Source: Candidatus Bipolaricaulota bacterium | Lineage (GTDB): Bacteria > Bipolaricaulota > Bipolaricaulia > RBG-16-55-9 | DNA length: 5,331 nucleotides | Direction: 5' to 3' | Assembly: GCA_015487455.1 (NCBI GenBank) | Contig: WFPR01000252.1 | Span: forward strand, 1 to 5,331 | Part shown: piece after piece, positions 1 through 5,331 of the stretch | How positions within the stretch are numbered: the first letter of the stretch is position 1 | How the letters are laid out: each line of letters starts with the position of its first letter | The notes under the pieces: generated by a model | What the model was told of the DNA's origin: nothing | Seen by the model: the letters and a program-made list of their open reading frames with translations, nothing else | Database searches by the model: none | Program-made: the position numbers and the translations under genes

Positions 1-923
1 CGGAAGCTCCGCACGAGGACGACCCCCCACCCCACGCCCAGGAGGAGGGCAAGACCGAAGTTCGGAACGACGTACGCGTCGTAGTACGTCGCCAGGGCTT
101 GGACGTACACCCAGGGGAAGCCCTCCCGTCCGGCCTCCAGCAGGCCGCGCAGGGCGCCCGGCCCGGCCCCGCCCCCGAGCGGGGCTAGCGCGCCTGACAC
201 GCGGGCGACGTAGAGCCACCAAGGGAGGACGACGGCCAGAAATCCCGCGAGAAACCCCGCGAGATCGCCTATAACCCGCACGGCACCCCGCCGGGAGACC
301 TGGCCCAAGGCGATCGCCATCCAGAGCGGAAGGGGCAGGAAGATCAAGGCCATCTCCTTGAGCAAATAGAGGAGGCCGAGCAGCGCCCCCGCGACGACGA
401 GCCGACCCCGGCTCCCCCGCTCGATCGCGATGAGCACCCACAGGGCATAGCCCATCAGCAGGACGGGGAACATGAAGTCCAGGTGCACCAGCGTGGACCA
501 GGTGCTCAAGCTGTACGAGGTCAGCACGAGCAGGGAGACGAGCAGGGCGGTTCGAGCGTCGTAGAGCTTGGCCGTGAGGGCGTACACCAGCGCGACCCCC
601 AACACGTAGAAGGGCCGCACGGCCCAGAAGGCCGTCAAAGGCGTCGCCCCAAACAGCTTGAAGAACAGCCCCAGCCACAAGGGGAAGACCGGCCCTCGCT
701 GGGTGATCGGGCTGCCGTCGGTGTCCGTGTAGCCCTGGCCCTGGACGAGGTTGAGCGCGGCGCTCATGTACCAGCCCCCGTCGGCGGAGGTCCAGAGGCG
801 CTCGGCCGGAAAGGCGAGGACGAGCGCCAGCCCCACCGGGTAGACCCACAGGGGAAGGCGCGAAAGAAGCGCCCTCCCCCCGGCGGTCCGTTCGCCCCTG
901 TCTCGGCCGTTAACGTTCGACAC
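1..923 (-). CDS. GT-C membrane glycosyltransferase (GT39/ArnT-like, PMT_2 type), N-terminal part
   Basis: An open frame of 307 codons from a GTG start, without a stop to the left edge; the C-terminus is outside the window. Family role: transfer of a sugar from a polyprenyl-phosphate donor to an acceptor on the outer face of the membrane. After a basic cytoplasmic head (1-24) comes a helix at 25-43. The first extracytoplasmic loop carries the catalytic-type Asp in SADGGWYMSAALNL at 46-59, then GQGYTDTDGSPITQRGPVFP at 62-81, the equivalent of the family D-E-x-x-Y/RPPLYP region, and KLFG at 89-92. Further helices lie at about 98-118, 124-142, 149-167, 174-188, 191-207 and 219-239. LLKEMA at 187-192 resembles the conserved Lys-Glu of the family. 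Start choice: GTG at 921-923 follows GGAGG at 934-938, and overlaps the upstream stop by 14 bases. The two acidic residues usual at the start of loop 1 read D-G here, so the exact subfamily is uncertain. Confidence 0.82.
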   Translation of the reverse strand, partial: MSNVNGRDRGERTAGGRALLSRLPLWVYPVGLALVLAFPAERLWTSADGGWYMSAALNLVQGQGYTDTDGSPITQRGPVFPLWLGLFFKLFGATPLTAFWAVRPFYVLGVALVYALTAKLYDARTALLVSLLVLTSYSLSTWSTLVHLDFMFPVLLMGYALWVLIAIERGSRGRLVVAGALLGLLYLLKEMALIFLPLPLWMAIALGQVSRRGAVRVIGDLAGFLAGFLAVVLPWWLYVARVSGALAPLGGGAGPGALRGLLEAGREGFPWVYVQALATYYDAYVVPNFGLALLLGVGWGVVLVRSF

Positions 924-1881
924 GCCGCCGTCCCCTCCAAAGCCCGCTTGCCACGAGCGCGGTCAACGCCAGCCCCCCCAGAAAGGCCACCTGATACAGC
1001 CGTTGGCCCAGCACGAAGGCCGCGATGGCCTCTGACGACACCCCGAACAGGGCCAAGACGGCCCACCAGCTCCCCTCCAAGACGCCCAAGGCACCGGGGG
1101 TGAGGGCCACCACCAGGCTGAGCTGCGAGATCGGGACCCCCACGATCAGCGCCTCCGGCGGGACGGTCAGCCCTAACGCCCGCGTCAGCAGGAGGGCTCG
1201 AATCACCAGCAGGCCGTACTTGACCGTGGTGAGCCCGAGCGCCGCAAGGACCACCCACAGGGGAGCGGCCTGCAGCCCTTGGGGCGGTTGCAGCCCAAAG
1301 CGAGCCAGCCCGCCAGCCTGAAGGAGGCGTTGGGCCGCGCCGGGGACCCTGTGGACGAGCAGGGCTGTCCCCCACGCCCCGGCCAGGGCGAGGCCGACGA
1401 CCGCCCCGACCCAGATCGTCCCGCCCGCAAAGGCGGGGCCCTCCCGCTGGAGGAGCAGGATCGCCGGGACCAGCAACCAGAGCGCGAAGATGAGGTCAAA
1501 GCTCTTGTCCCAAAGGGCGCTTTGAAAGGCCCTATCTAGAGGAACGGCGTACCCACCCCGGAGGGCGAGGGGGCGATAGAGGAGGTCGCTCCCCGTTTGG
1601 GAGAGGAACTGCCCCAGAAAGCGCCCGACGGTCTGGTGCAAGAAACACGCGCGAAACGAGCAAAGGGGTTTATCGGCCAAGGCGTTGATGAGAAGCTGCC
1701 ATCGACGGCTGGTCGCCGCCACGGCGAGCCCTAGGGCGACGAAGTACAACAGCAGCCAAAAGGGCGCGGGCCGGAGGGGGGCGACCAGCGCCCGGCGTCC
1801 CCCCCACAGCGCGATCCCGACCAACACGCCCATCCCCAGCGCAAGGCCCAGCCCTCGAACGAGCCACCTCGAGCGCCTCAT
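910..1881 (-). CDS. UPF0104 / LPG synthase TM-like integral membrane protein (putative flippase)
   Basis: A 323-residue polytopic protein. Hydrophobic segments lie at about 7-26, 41-57, 128-145, 155-177, 207-233, 245-262, 271-291 and 294-315, giving roughly eight helices. Family hallmarks: the conserved membrane-dipping stretch around 87-100 (RFLGQFLSQTGSDL), corresponding to the usual GR-F-L-x-x-x-L-P-x-x-x-G-D motif, and TPGALGVLEG at 261-270, matching the late PGGLGxxE motif. It lacks the large C-terminal catalytic domain of true MprF, so it is the stand-alone membrane part. Family members are linked to lipid translocation or lipid modification, and are common in polysaccharide and glycolipid clusters. 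Here it could move or bind the lipid-linked sugar; this is inference. The start overlaps the sulfotransferase stop (ATGA) and has AGGA at 1890-1893, eight bases upstream. It ends in TAA, 14 bases inside the next gene. Confidence 0.85.
   Translation of the reverse strand: MRRSRWLVRGLGLALGMGVLVGIALWGGRRALVAPLRPAPFWLLLYFVALGLAVAATSRRWQLLINALADKPLCSFRACFLHQTVGRFLGQFLSQTGSDLLYRPLALRGGYAVPLDRAFQSALWDKSFDLIFALWLLVPAILLLQREGPAFAGGTIWVGAVVGLALAGAWGTALLVHRVPGAAQRLLQAGGLARFGLQPPQGLQAAPLWVVLAALGLTTVKYGLLVIRALLLTRALGLTVPPEALIVGVPISQLSLVVALTPGALGVLEGSWWAVLALFGVSSEAIAAFVLGQRLYQVAFLGGLALTALVASGLWRGRRRVER
934..938 (-). promoter_or_regulatory. Shine-Dalgarno site deciding the GTG start of the GT-C gene
   Basis: GGAGG (extended GGAGGGG) about ten bases before the GTG at 923, within the last codons of the preceding membrane protein. 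No ATG in this frame lies nearby before M53 at 765-767, which is past the first helix and the catalytic Asp, so the GTG is the credible start. Confidence 0.72.
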
Positions 1882-2891
1882 GCGAGCCGTCCTGGGGTGT
1901 TCGCTTCCTTGGGCTTATGGTCGCGATACCACGAGTCGGAGCGGGCGTACCCCAGCTCCTCCAAGAGGGGATGGAGGATTGGCCCGATCAGGGCTTTCTC
2001 CTCGGGCGTGAAGGCGTCCTGCCACTTGCCGAAGTTGTGGCGTTTGAGGGGAGGCAACTGGTCCAGGAACCCAGCGGGCATATCGACACCGATAAAGGCA
2101 AAAATCCTCTTCAGCACTTGGTCAGGATGCTGCAGGAACTCCTCATAGCGCACTGTGAGCAGGCGTTCCGGCCCAAGCCGGAGCTGCTCGCTATCGCGCA
2201 GGATGGTCTCCACGCAGCTGCGCCACTGCAGGGCGCAGAACTCCAAGAGTGAGACTTTGCCAATGACGTCTTGCCAACCGGGGAAGCGCGGACCCCAGCC
2301 GATTTGCCCCTGCCAGCGCACCGGAAGCAGCCATCGATCGTGAAGAAGGAGCCCTAAGGGGCCACCGATGAAGAACCAGAAGGCCCGCCAACGGTAGCGC
2401 CAGCGGGGTTGGCGCCGAAGGGAGGACCGAAGCGCGGCGAGCTTGGCGGGCCAAGCCCCCACGCCTCCGCTGGCGAGCGCCTGTCGTCTTTGCCATTCCC
2501 GTCGAATGGAGAGCACAGCGTCACGACCATCACGAAGCAGGTGGATGACCCTCGCGTCGGGGAAGATCGCGTTCAAAAACGGAAGCTTCAGGCTGTTATG
2601 GGGGGACTTGTCGACGACGAAGGCGCACCGCATGGTCCTTTGGAAGCGTTGGAACTCCTCTTGGAGGTACCGGGTCACGGGAGCCGTAGCGTCGTGGGCG
2701 GTGCGACGGTCGTGAGGCGCGTTGCGGAAAAATCGATCCAACACGAAGGAAGGCTCATACTAGGTGCAAACCTGTGGATGCTTGCCCAAGATTTCCCCTA
2801 GCAGGGTGGTTCCCGAGCGGGGAGATCCCACGAGAAACACAACCCCTCCGGTTGGGGTCGGGCTTGGAGCTCGCTCGCTCCTCGTGCTCAT
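1878..2891 (-). CDS. PAPS-dependent sulfotransferase interrupted by in-frame TAG at codon 44
   Basis: The full frame is 337 codons if codon 44 is counted, starting at an ATG that overlaps the methyltransferase stop (ATGA). Family role: transfer of sulfate from PAPS to a hydroxyl of a carbohydrate or other acceptor. The 5'-phosphosulfate loop is VFLVGSPRSGTTLLGEILG at 18-36. Codon 44 is TAG, in the stretch CT*YEPSFVLDRFF. Beyond it the frame stays intact: VDKSPHN at 93-99, the 3'-phosphate motif RVIHLLRDGRDAVLS at 114-128, GWGPRFPGW at 198-206, RYEEF at 248-252 and NFGKW at 286-290, then a TGA stop. A conventional caller would start at the GTG at 2744 (residue 50), but that product lacks the PAPS loop and could not be an active sulfotransferase. 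The real gene therefore spans the TAG. It is a young pseudogene, a sequence error or a read-through gene; sequence alone does not decide. A weak GGGGTGA precedes the start. The stop overlaps the next gene by four bases. Confidence 0.85.
2760..2762 (-). other. In-frame amber (TAG) codon inside the sulfotransferase
   Basis: Codon 44 of the frame starting at 2891 reads TAG. It lies 17 codons after the last residue (G27) of the core GSPRSG and directly before a Y-E-P triplet. A single substitution would restore Trp (TGG), Gln, Leu, Ser, Tyr, Glu or Lys. An aromatic residue, particularly Trp, before Y-E-P would suit the family as I remember it. There is no frameshift: the same frame continues for 293 sense codons with all the expected downstream motifs. 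Confidence 0.93.
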
Positions 2892-3670
2892 CGTGAAGGC
2901 TTCACCCCAAGGAACAGATGATGCCAACGGAAGAGCGACGGCCAGCGGCTCTGGAGGGCGCCCTCGAGGCGGTCAAAGACGCCCCTCCACAGGAGGGGGC
3001 CTCCCCACCCTTGAAGCCCGACCGGGACGAACAGCCCGCTCACCGGGCGCTTGGATATCTGGGTAAACCCGCTGGCCTGGAGCAAGCGCACGACCTCCTG
3101 GGGGGTGAGGTGACGAAACAGCGTAGTTTCGTGCTGAATGCCCAGCAAATCGGCGAGGCCGAGGACGAAACGCCGATAGCGGGCCGTCGGGTCCCCCTCG
3201 AAGATGCAGAGGCAGCCGCCGGGCTTGAGCACACGGTGGATCTCCGCCAACGCCCGCTGGGGATTGCCCAGATGATGCAGGACGCCTTTCAGGACAACGC
3301 CGTCGTATGTCCCGCTTAGGAAGGGAAGGTTCTCCGCGTCGCCCAGGCACACAGGAGCCTGGGGCACGTCGCGATGGGCGGTGCGGGCGTTCCAGGGGGC
3401 CAGCTCGACCCCATAGGCTTGAACCCCTTGCGCCAGGGCGTCCTTCAGCAGGCTCCCAAAGCCGCACCCGACGTCAAGCAAGCGAAAGGTCGAAGGGGAA
3501 CGCCCCCCAACCAACGCCGACAGGATTTCTTGATTCTGCTTCTTGAACAGATGAGCCGTCGCGAAGCGGGTTTGATAGCGAGCATACACCCGGCGAGCGA
3601 TGGCATCGCTGCGGCGGGCTTCTTCGGCTTTGTAGTCTCGGGGGAGTTGCTCGCGGAGCTTCACGCTCAT
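2888..3670 (-). CDS. Class I SAM-dependent methyltransferase (Methyltransf_11 type)
   Basis: A 260-residue cytoplasmic methyltransferase. The Rossmann SAM-binding motif I is LLDVGCGFGS at 64-73. The acidic residue ending strand 2 is E89 (YGVELAPWNA). GDAENLPF at 110-117 is the usual motif III region, and VLKGVLHHLGNP at 126-137 followed by EIHRVLKPGG at 143-152 is the diagnostic Methyltransf_11 signature. The N-terminal 50 residues are basic and helical (cap). The C-terminal part is Trp-rich and hydrophobic (around 216-255, GWGGPLLW, RWPSLFRWHHLF), which may form a membrane or lipid-substrate contact. The ATG start is supported by AGGTGA at 3677-3682, six bases upstream. It overlaps DUF2304 upstream and the sulfotransferase downstream through ATGA junctions. 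The substrate cannot be read from sequence; from context a sugar hydroxyl of the glycan or glycolipid made by this operon is likely, and a quinone (UbiE-like) is less likely. Confidence 0.88.
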   Translation of the reverse strand: MSVKLREQLPRDYKAEEARRSDAIARRVYARYQTRFATAHLFKKQNQEILSALVGGRSPSTFRLLDVGCGFGSLLKDALAQGVQAYGVELAPWNARTAHRDVPQAPVCLGDAENLPFLSGTYDGVVLKGVLHHLGNPQRALAEIHRVLKPGGCLCIFEGDPTARYRRFVLGLADLLGIQHETTLFRHLTPQEVVRLLQASGFTQISKRPVSGLFVPVGLQGWGGPLLWRGVFDRLEGALQSRWPSLFRWHHLFLGVKPSR

Positions 3671-4050
3671 GGTTCGTCACCTGCACCGGCGCCGGTTGGA
3701 CGGGAGGCGCCCCTGTCCCGCTCCCGCTGAGCCTTCAAGAGGCTGATTTCCTCGTTGAGCGTGGAAATCGCCTGATCAAGGCGGATCACCGCGCGGAAGA
3801 GTCGGAACAGCAGGACGTACGCGATCAAAATGCCCAGCGTAAAGATGGTGTAAGCCCGCATCTCCATGCCAAGCGCCCTCATCACGTAGTCGGCGGCGTT
3901 CGGGAAGAGGCTCACCCCGACGAGCGCGAGCCCCACCCCCGTCCACGTGAGGAAGCTGAGCGTGTCCTCCTCCCGACGGCGGACGAGGCGGTAGCTTTGG
4001 ACGAGCAGGTAGACCCCCACGAGCAGCCCTACGACGTTGATCAGGCGCAT
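3667..4050 (-). CDS. DUF2304 small membrane protein with C-terminal coiled coil
   Basis: A 127-residue protein with three hydrophobic helices at about 5-22, 33-50 and 67-86, followed by an amphipathic stretch at 88-112 (RLDQAISTLNEEISLLKAQ) with the heptad leucine/isoleucine spacing of a short coiled coil, and a flexible Gly/Pro/Ala tail. Length, three-helix layout and coiled-coil tail match DUF2304, a family of unknown biochemistry that often sits next to GT2 polyprenyl-phosphate glycosyltransferases. It starts three bases after the GT2 stop codon, and a strong Shine-Dalgarno sequence lies inside the GT2 stop region, so the two are likely translated together. I infer that it anchors or partners the GT2; a role in translocating the lipid-linked sugar is an alternative. 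Its stop overlaps the methyltransferase start by four bases (ATGA). Confidence 0.82.
   Translation of the reverse strand: MRLINVVGLLVGVYLLVQSYRLVRRREEDTLSFLTWTGVGLALVGVSLFPNAADYVMRALGMEMRAYTIFTLGILIAYVLLFRLFRAVIRLDQAISTLNEEISLLKAQRERDRGASRPTGAGAGDEP
3677..3682 (-). promoter_or_regulatory. Shine-Dalgarno site for the methyltransferase
   Basis: AGGTGA six bases before the ATG at 3670, inside the tail of the DUF2304 gene. It supports this start and coupled translation through the ATGA overlap. Confidence 0.65.
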
Positions 4051-4053
4051 GCC

Positions 4054-4761
4054 TTACCTCCGGAAGAGCAGGATGCGCAGCACGCTGTCGGCCACGCGGA
4101 TGGGATACCACAAGAACGTGCTGAGGTCAAACTGGGAGCGCCCCTTTTGTCGAAGGGGCATCTCCACGGAGATTTCTTTGATGCGCAAGCCCTTGCGCGC
4201 GGCCTCCAGCGTCTGCTCCACGGCCCAGTGCCTGTCGGGCAGGGGGCCAAGGTGCTGCAGGGCCTTGGCCTTGTACGCCCGATACCCCGAGGTGATGTCC
4301 GTGATGCGGAGGCCGCCCAGACGGTTCCCCAGCCAGGTGAAAAAGCGGATGCCCGCGCGCCGCACCCAGCTGTAGCTCCTGTAGCTCTCGTTGAGGAAGC
4401 GGCTCCCGATGACGAGGTCGTAGCCCTCGCTCAGGGCTTCCAGGAGCTGAGGGATGTAGCGGGGATCGTGCTGGCCGTCCGCGTCGATTTGAACGATCAC
4501 GTCAAAGCCCCGCTCCAGGGCGTAGCGGTACCCCGTGCGCAGGGCCGCTCCCACTCCGCGGTTGATCGCGTGGGAGATCACCACGGCCCCGGCCTCCCGG
4601 GCGACCTGGGCCGTGCGGTCGGAGGAGGCGTCGTCGATGACGACGACCTCAGGGATGCGCTGTCGCACGGCCCTAACCACCTCGAAGACCGTGGCCTCCT
4701 CGTTGTGGGCGGGGATCAGCGCGACCACCCGTGTCGCCTTGGGACCGGGGCTCGGACTCAT
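4054..4761 (-). CDS. Family 2 glycosyltransferase, DPM1-like (polyprenyl-phosphate sugar synthase type)
   Basis: A 235-residue GT-A fold glycosyltransferase. Family members move a sugar from a nucleotide donor to dolichyl or undecaprenyl phosphate at the inner face of the membrane. Motifs seen: IPAHNEE at 16-22 (start of the nucleotide-binding domain), VIDDASSDRT at 41-50, NRGVGAALRTGY at 67-78, the metal-binding DAD at 93-95 within QIDADGQHDP, GSRF at 119-122, ITDITSGYRAYK around 152-163, and a late W-A-V-E-Q stretch carrying the usual acidic residue of the acceptor loop. There are no C-terminal membrane helices, so it resembles soluble single-domain DPM1 rather than the ArnC/GtrB form with two helices. 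The DUF2304 protein encoded immediately downstream may supply the membrane anchor. The ATG at 4761 is supported by GAGG at 4771-4774, nine bases upstream. Donor and acceptor cannot be read from sequence; UDP-glucose, GDP-mannose or UDP-sulfoquinovose are all possible. Confidence 0.9.
   Translation of the reverse strand: MSPSPGPKATRVVALIPAHNEEATVFEVVRAVRQRIPEVVVIDDASSDRTAQVAREAGAVVISHAINRGVGAALRTGYRYALERGFDVIVQIDADGQHDPRYIPQLLEALSEGYDLVIGSRFLNESYRSYSWVRRAGIRFFTWLGNRLGGLRITDITSGYRAYKAKALQHLGPLPDRHWAVEQTLEAARKGLRIKEISVEMPLRQKGRSQFDLSTFLWYPIRVADSVLRILLFRR
4057..4061 (-). promoter_or_regulatory. Shine-Dalgarno site for the DUF2304 gene
   Basis: GGAGG followed by the GT2 stop TAA and GGC before the ATG at 4050, a spacer of six bases. 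Ribosomes ending on the glycosyltransferase would already cover this site, which points to translational coupling of the two products. Confidence 0.8.
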
Positions 4762-4783
4762 GGGACGTCGCCTCGGGCAACCG
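4762..4783 (-). promoter_or_regulatory. 22-base intergenic spacer with ribosome binding site for the GT2 gene
   Basis: The longest non-coding gap in the window. On the coding strand it contains GAGG (4771-4774) nine bases before the ATG at 4761. It is too short for a promoter plus terminator, and I see no hairpin with a T-run. This supports a single transcript through the sulfoquinovose synthase and glycosyltransferase genes. Confidence 0.6.
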
Positions 4784-5331
4784 TTATTTGAGAAATCTGG
4801 ACCTCCGCCGCGTCCCGTCCCAACGCACGTCGGGGATGATCACGTCCTTTTTAGCCTCGATGCGATCGCGGTACTTCATGAGGTCCTGGAGCATCACACG
4901 CAGCTCGGCCTCGACGTCCGTGGTGGGTTCGTACCCCAGCTCAAAGAGGATCTTGTGCTCCGGGTTGTAGTAGTGCTCCTCCAGCTCCTTGCGCGGGTTC
5001 TCCACGGGCTGGATGACGGCGTCCAAGCCCAGCTCGTTCGCCACCCGCTGGACCTTCTCGGCCAGCTCGTAGACGGTGTAGACCTCTTGGAACTGGTTGA
5101 TGACGCGGTACTCGCCCTCCTTGGGCGGGTTCTCGATGGCCAGGGTGAGGCACTGCATCGAGTCCCGCAGCGGCAAAAATCCCCGCTTCTGGTGGCCCTT
5201 GCCGAAGGGGGTCAGGGGGTGGCCGATCACGGCCTGAGCGCAGAAGCGATTCACGGCGGTCCCGAAGCACTGGTCGAAGTCGAAGCGGGTGAGCAGCCGC
5301 TCGTCGTCGCCCATCTCGTCGATGCGGGTCC
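4784..5331 (-). CDS. sqdB: UDP-sulfoquinovose synthase (SQD1/SqdB/Agl3-like), C-terminal part
   Basis: Family role: an NAD-dependent extended SDR enzyme that builds UDP-sulfoquinovose from UDP-glucose and sulfite in the cytoplasm, the committed step to sulfolipid or sulfoquinovose-bearing glycans. The window holds the last 181 codons, ending in TAA; the start, the NAD-binding GxxGxxG and the catalytic Tyr/Lys lie beyond the right edge. Numbering from the first complete codon in view, I see RFDFDQCFGTAVNRFCAQA at 15-33, GHPLTPFGKG at 36-45, RGFLPLRD at 49-56, RVINQF at 75-80 and NPRKELEEHYYNPEHK from 111. From memory these align closely with the plant SQD1 C-terminus (NRFC, GHPLT, GKG, RD, NQF, NPR, EEHYYN), which separates it from ordinary UDP-glucose epimerases. 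It has the usual SQD1 C-terminal length and a basic tail (RRRSRFLK). A 22-base gap separates it from the next gene, so it is probably co-transcribed. The in-frame ATG at 5312-5314 is internal, not the start. Family confident; UDP-SQ as the exact product is inferred from similarity. Confidence 0.88.
   Translation of the reverse strand, partial: TRIDEMGDDERLLTRFDFDQCFGTAVNRFCAQAVIGHPLTPFGKGHQKRGFLPLRDSMQCLTLAIENPPKEGEYRVINQFQEVYTVYELAEKVQRVANELGLDAVIQPVENPRKELEEHYYNPEHKILFELGYEPTTDVEAELRVMLQDLMKYRDRIEAKKDVIIPDVRWDGTRRRSRFLK

Noticed and set aside
171..185. GC-rich inverted repeat (GCCCC...GGGGC) resembling a terminator stem
   Set aside because: Very short stem within the GT-C coding frame, no T-run on either side; expected by chance at this GC content.
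483..1103. 206-codon plus-strand open frame opposite the GT-C gene
   Set aside because: Arg/Pro/Gly/Gln-rich with no domain, while the minus frame gives a well-formed polytopic glycosyltransferase with its own Shine-Dalgarno.
764..1375. 203-codon minus-strand open frame spanning the UPF0104/GT-C junction
   Set aside because: Out of frame with both genes, Arg/Gly/Pro-rich with no motifs; it is a shadow of the real frames.
1878..2744. Treating the GTG at 2744 as the true start of a 288-residue sulfotransferase
   Set aside because: No Shine-Dalgarno fits it, the product would lack the PAPS loop, and an intact P-loop is encoded in the same frame directly upstream with an ATGA-coupled ATG.
2760..2762. 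Pyrrolysine insertion at the TAG
   Set aside because: The position is outside any known Pyl-containing family and nothing in the window (no pyl genes or tRNA) supports it; it is kept only as a remote option under read-through.
2409..3066. Plus-strand open frames opposite the sulfotransferase start region (2409-2801 and 2764-3066)
   Set aside because: Antisense to conserved sulfotransferase and methyltransferase motifs and without recognisable domains.
3997..4791. 264-codon open frame on the plus strand, antisense to the GT2 gene
   Set aside because: Lies opposite a gene with complete GT2 motifs, shows low-complexity His/Gly/Asp/Val composition, has no recognisable motifs, and is the usual by-product of high GC third positions.
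1..5331. CRISPR arrays, tRNA/rRNA genes, insertion sequences or direct repeats
   Set aside because: No regularly spaced repeats, RNA-gene signatures, transposase motifs or terminal inverted repeats were found on reading either strand; nearly every base is explained by the seven minus-strand genes.

Overview
This 5.3 kb, GC-rich window is almost entirely coding. Every gene I can support lies on the minus strand and is read from right to left. I cannot name the organism. The high GC, purine-rich Shine-Dalgarno sites, a GTG start and tight stop/start overlaps fit a GC-rich bacterium (an archaeon is not excluded).

In transcription order the genes are: (1) the C-terminal part of a UDP-sulfoquinovose synthase (SQD1/SqdB/Agl3 type) entering from the right edge; (2) a DPM1-like family 2 glycosyltransferase; (3) a small DUF2304 membrane protein with a cytoplasmic coiled coil; (4) a class I SAM-dependent methyltransferase; (5) a PAPS-type sulfotransferase with an in-frame TAG at codon 44, just after its phosphosulfate-binding loop; (6) a UPF0104/LPG-synthase-TM-like multi-pass membrane protein; (7) the N-terminal 307 residues of a GT-C (GT39/ArnT-like) membrane glycosyltransferase running off the left edge. 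Intergenic gaps are 22 and 3 bases, then three ATGA overlaps and one 14-base overlap. I see no room for an internal promoter or terminator, so this looks like the middle of one operon.

Inferred theme: synthesis and export of a lipid-linked or surface glycan carrying sulfur. Gene 1 would make a sulfonated sugar nucleotide. Genes 2 and 3 would charge a polyprenyl phosphate with a sugar. Gene 6 is a candidate lipid or lipid-sugar translocation or modification protein. Gene 7 would transfer a polyprenyl-linked sugar outside the membrane. Genes 4 and 5 would methylate and O-sulfate the product. No SqdX/SQD2-type GT4 is present in the window, so a product other than plain SQDG is plausible but unproven.

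The most notable anomaly is the amber codon in the sulfotransferase. The reading frame is well conserved on both sides, so it may be a recent nonsense mutation, a sequencing or assembly error, or a recoded/read-through UAG.
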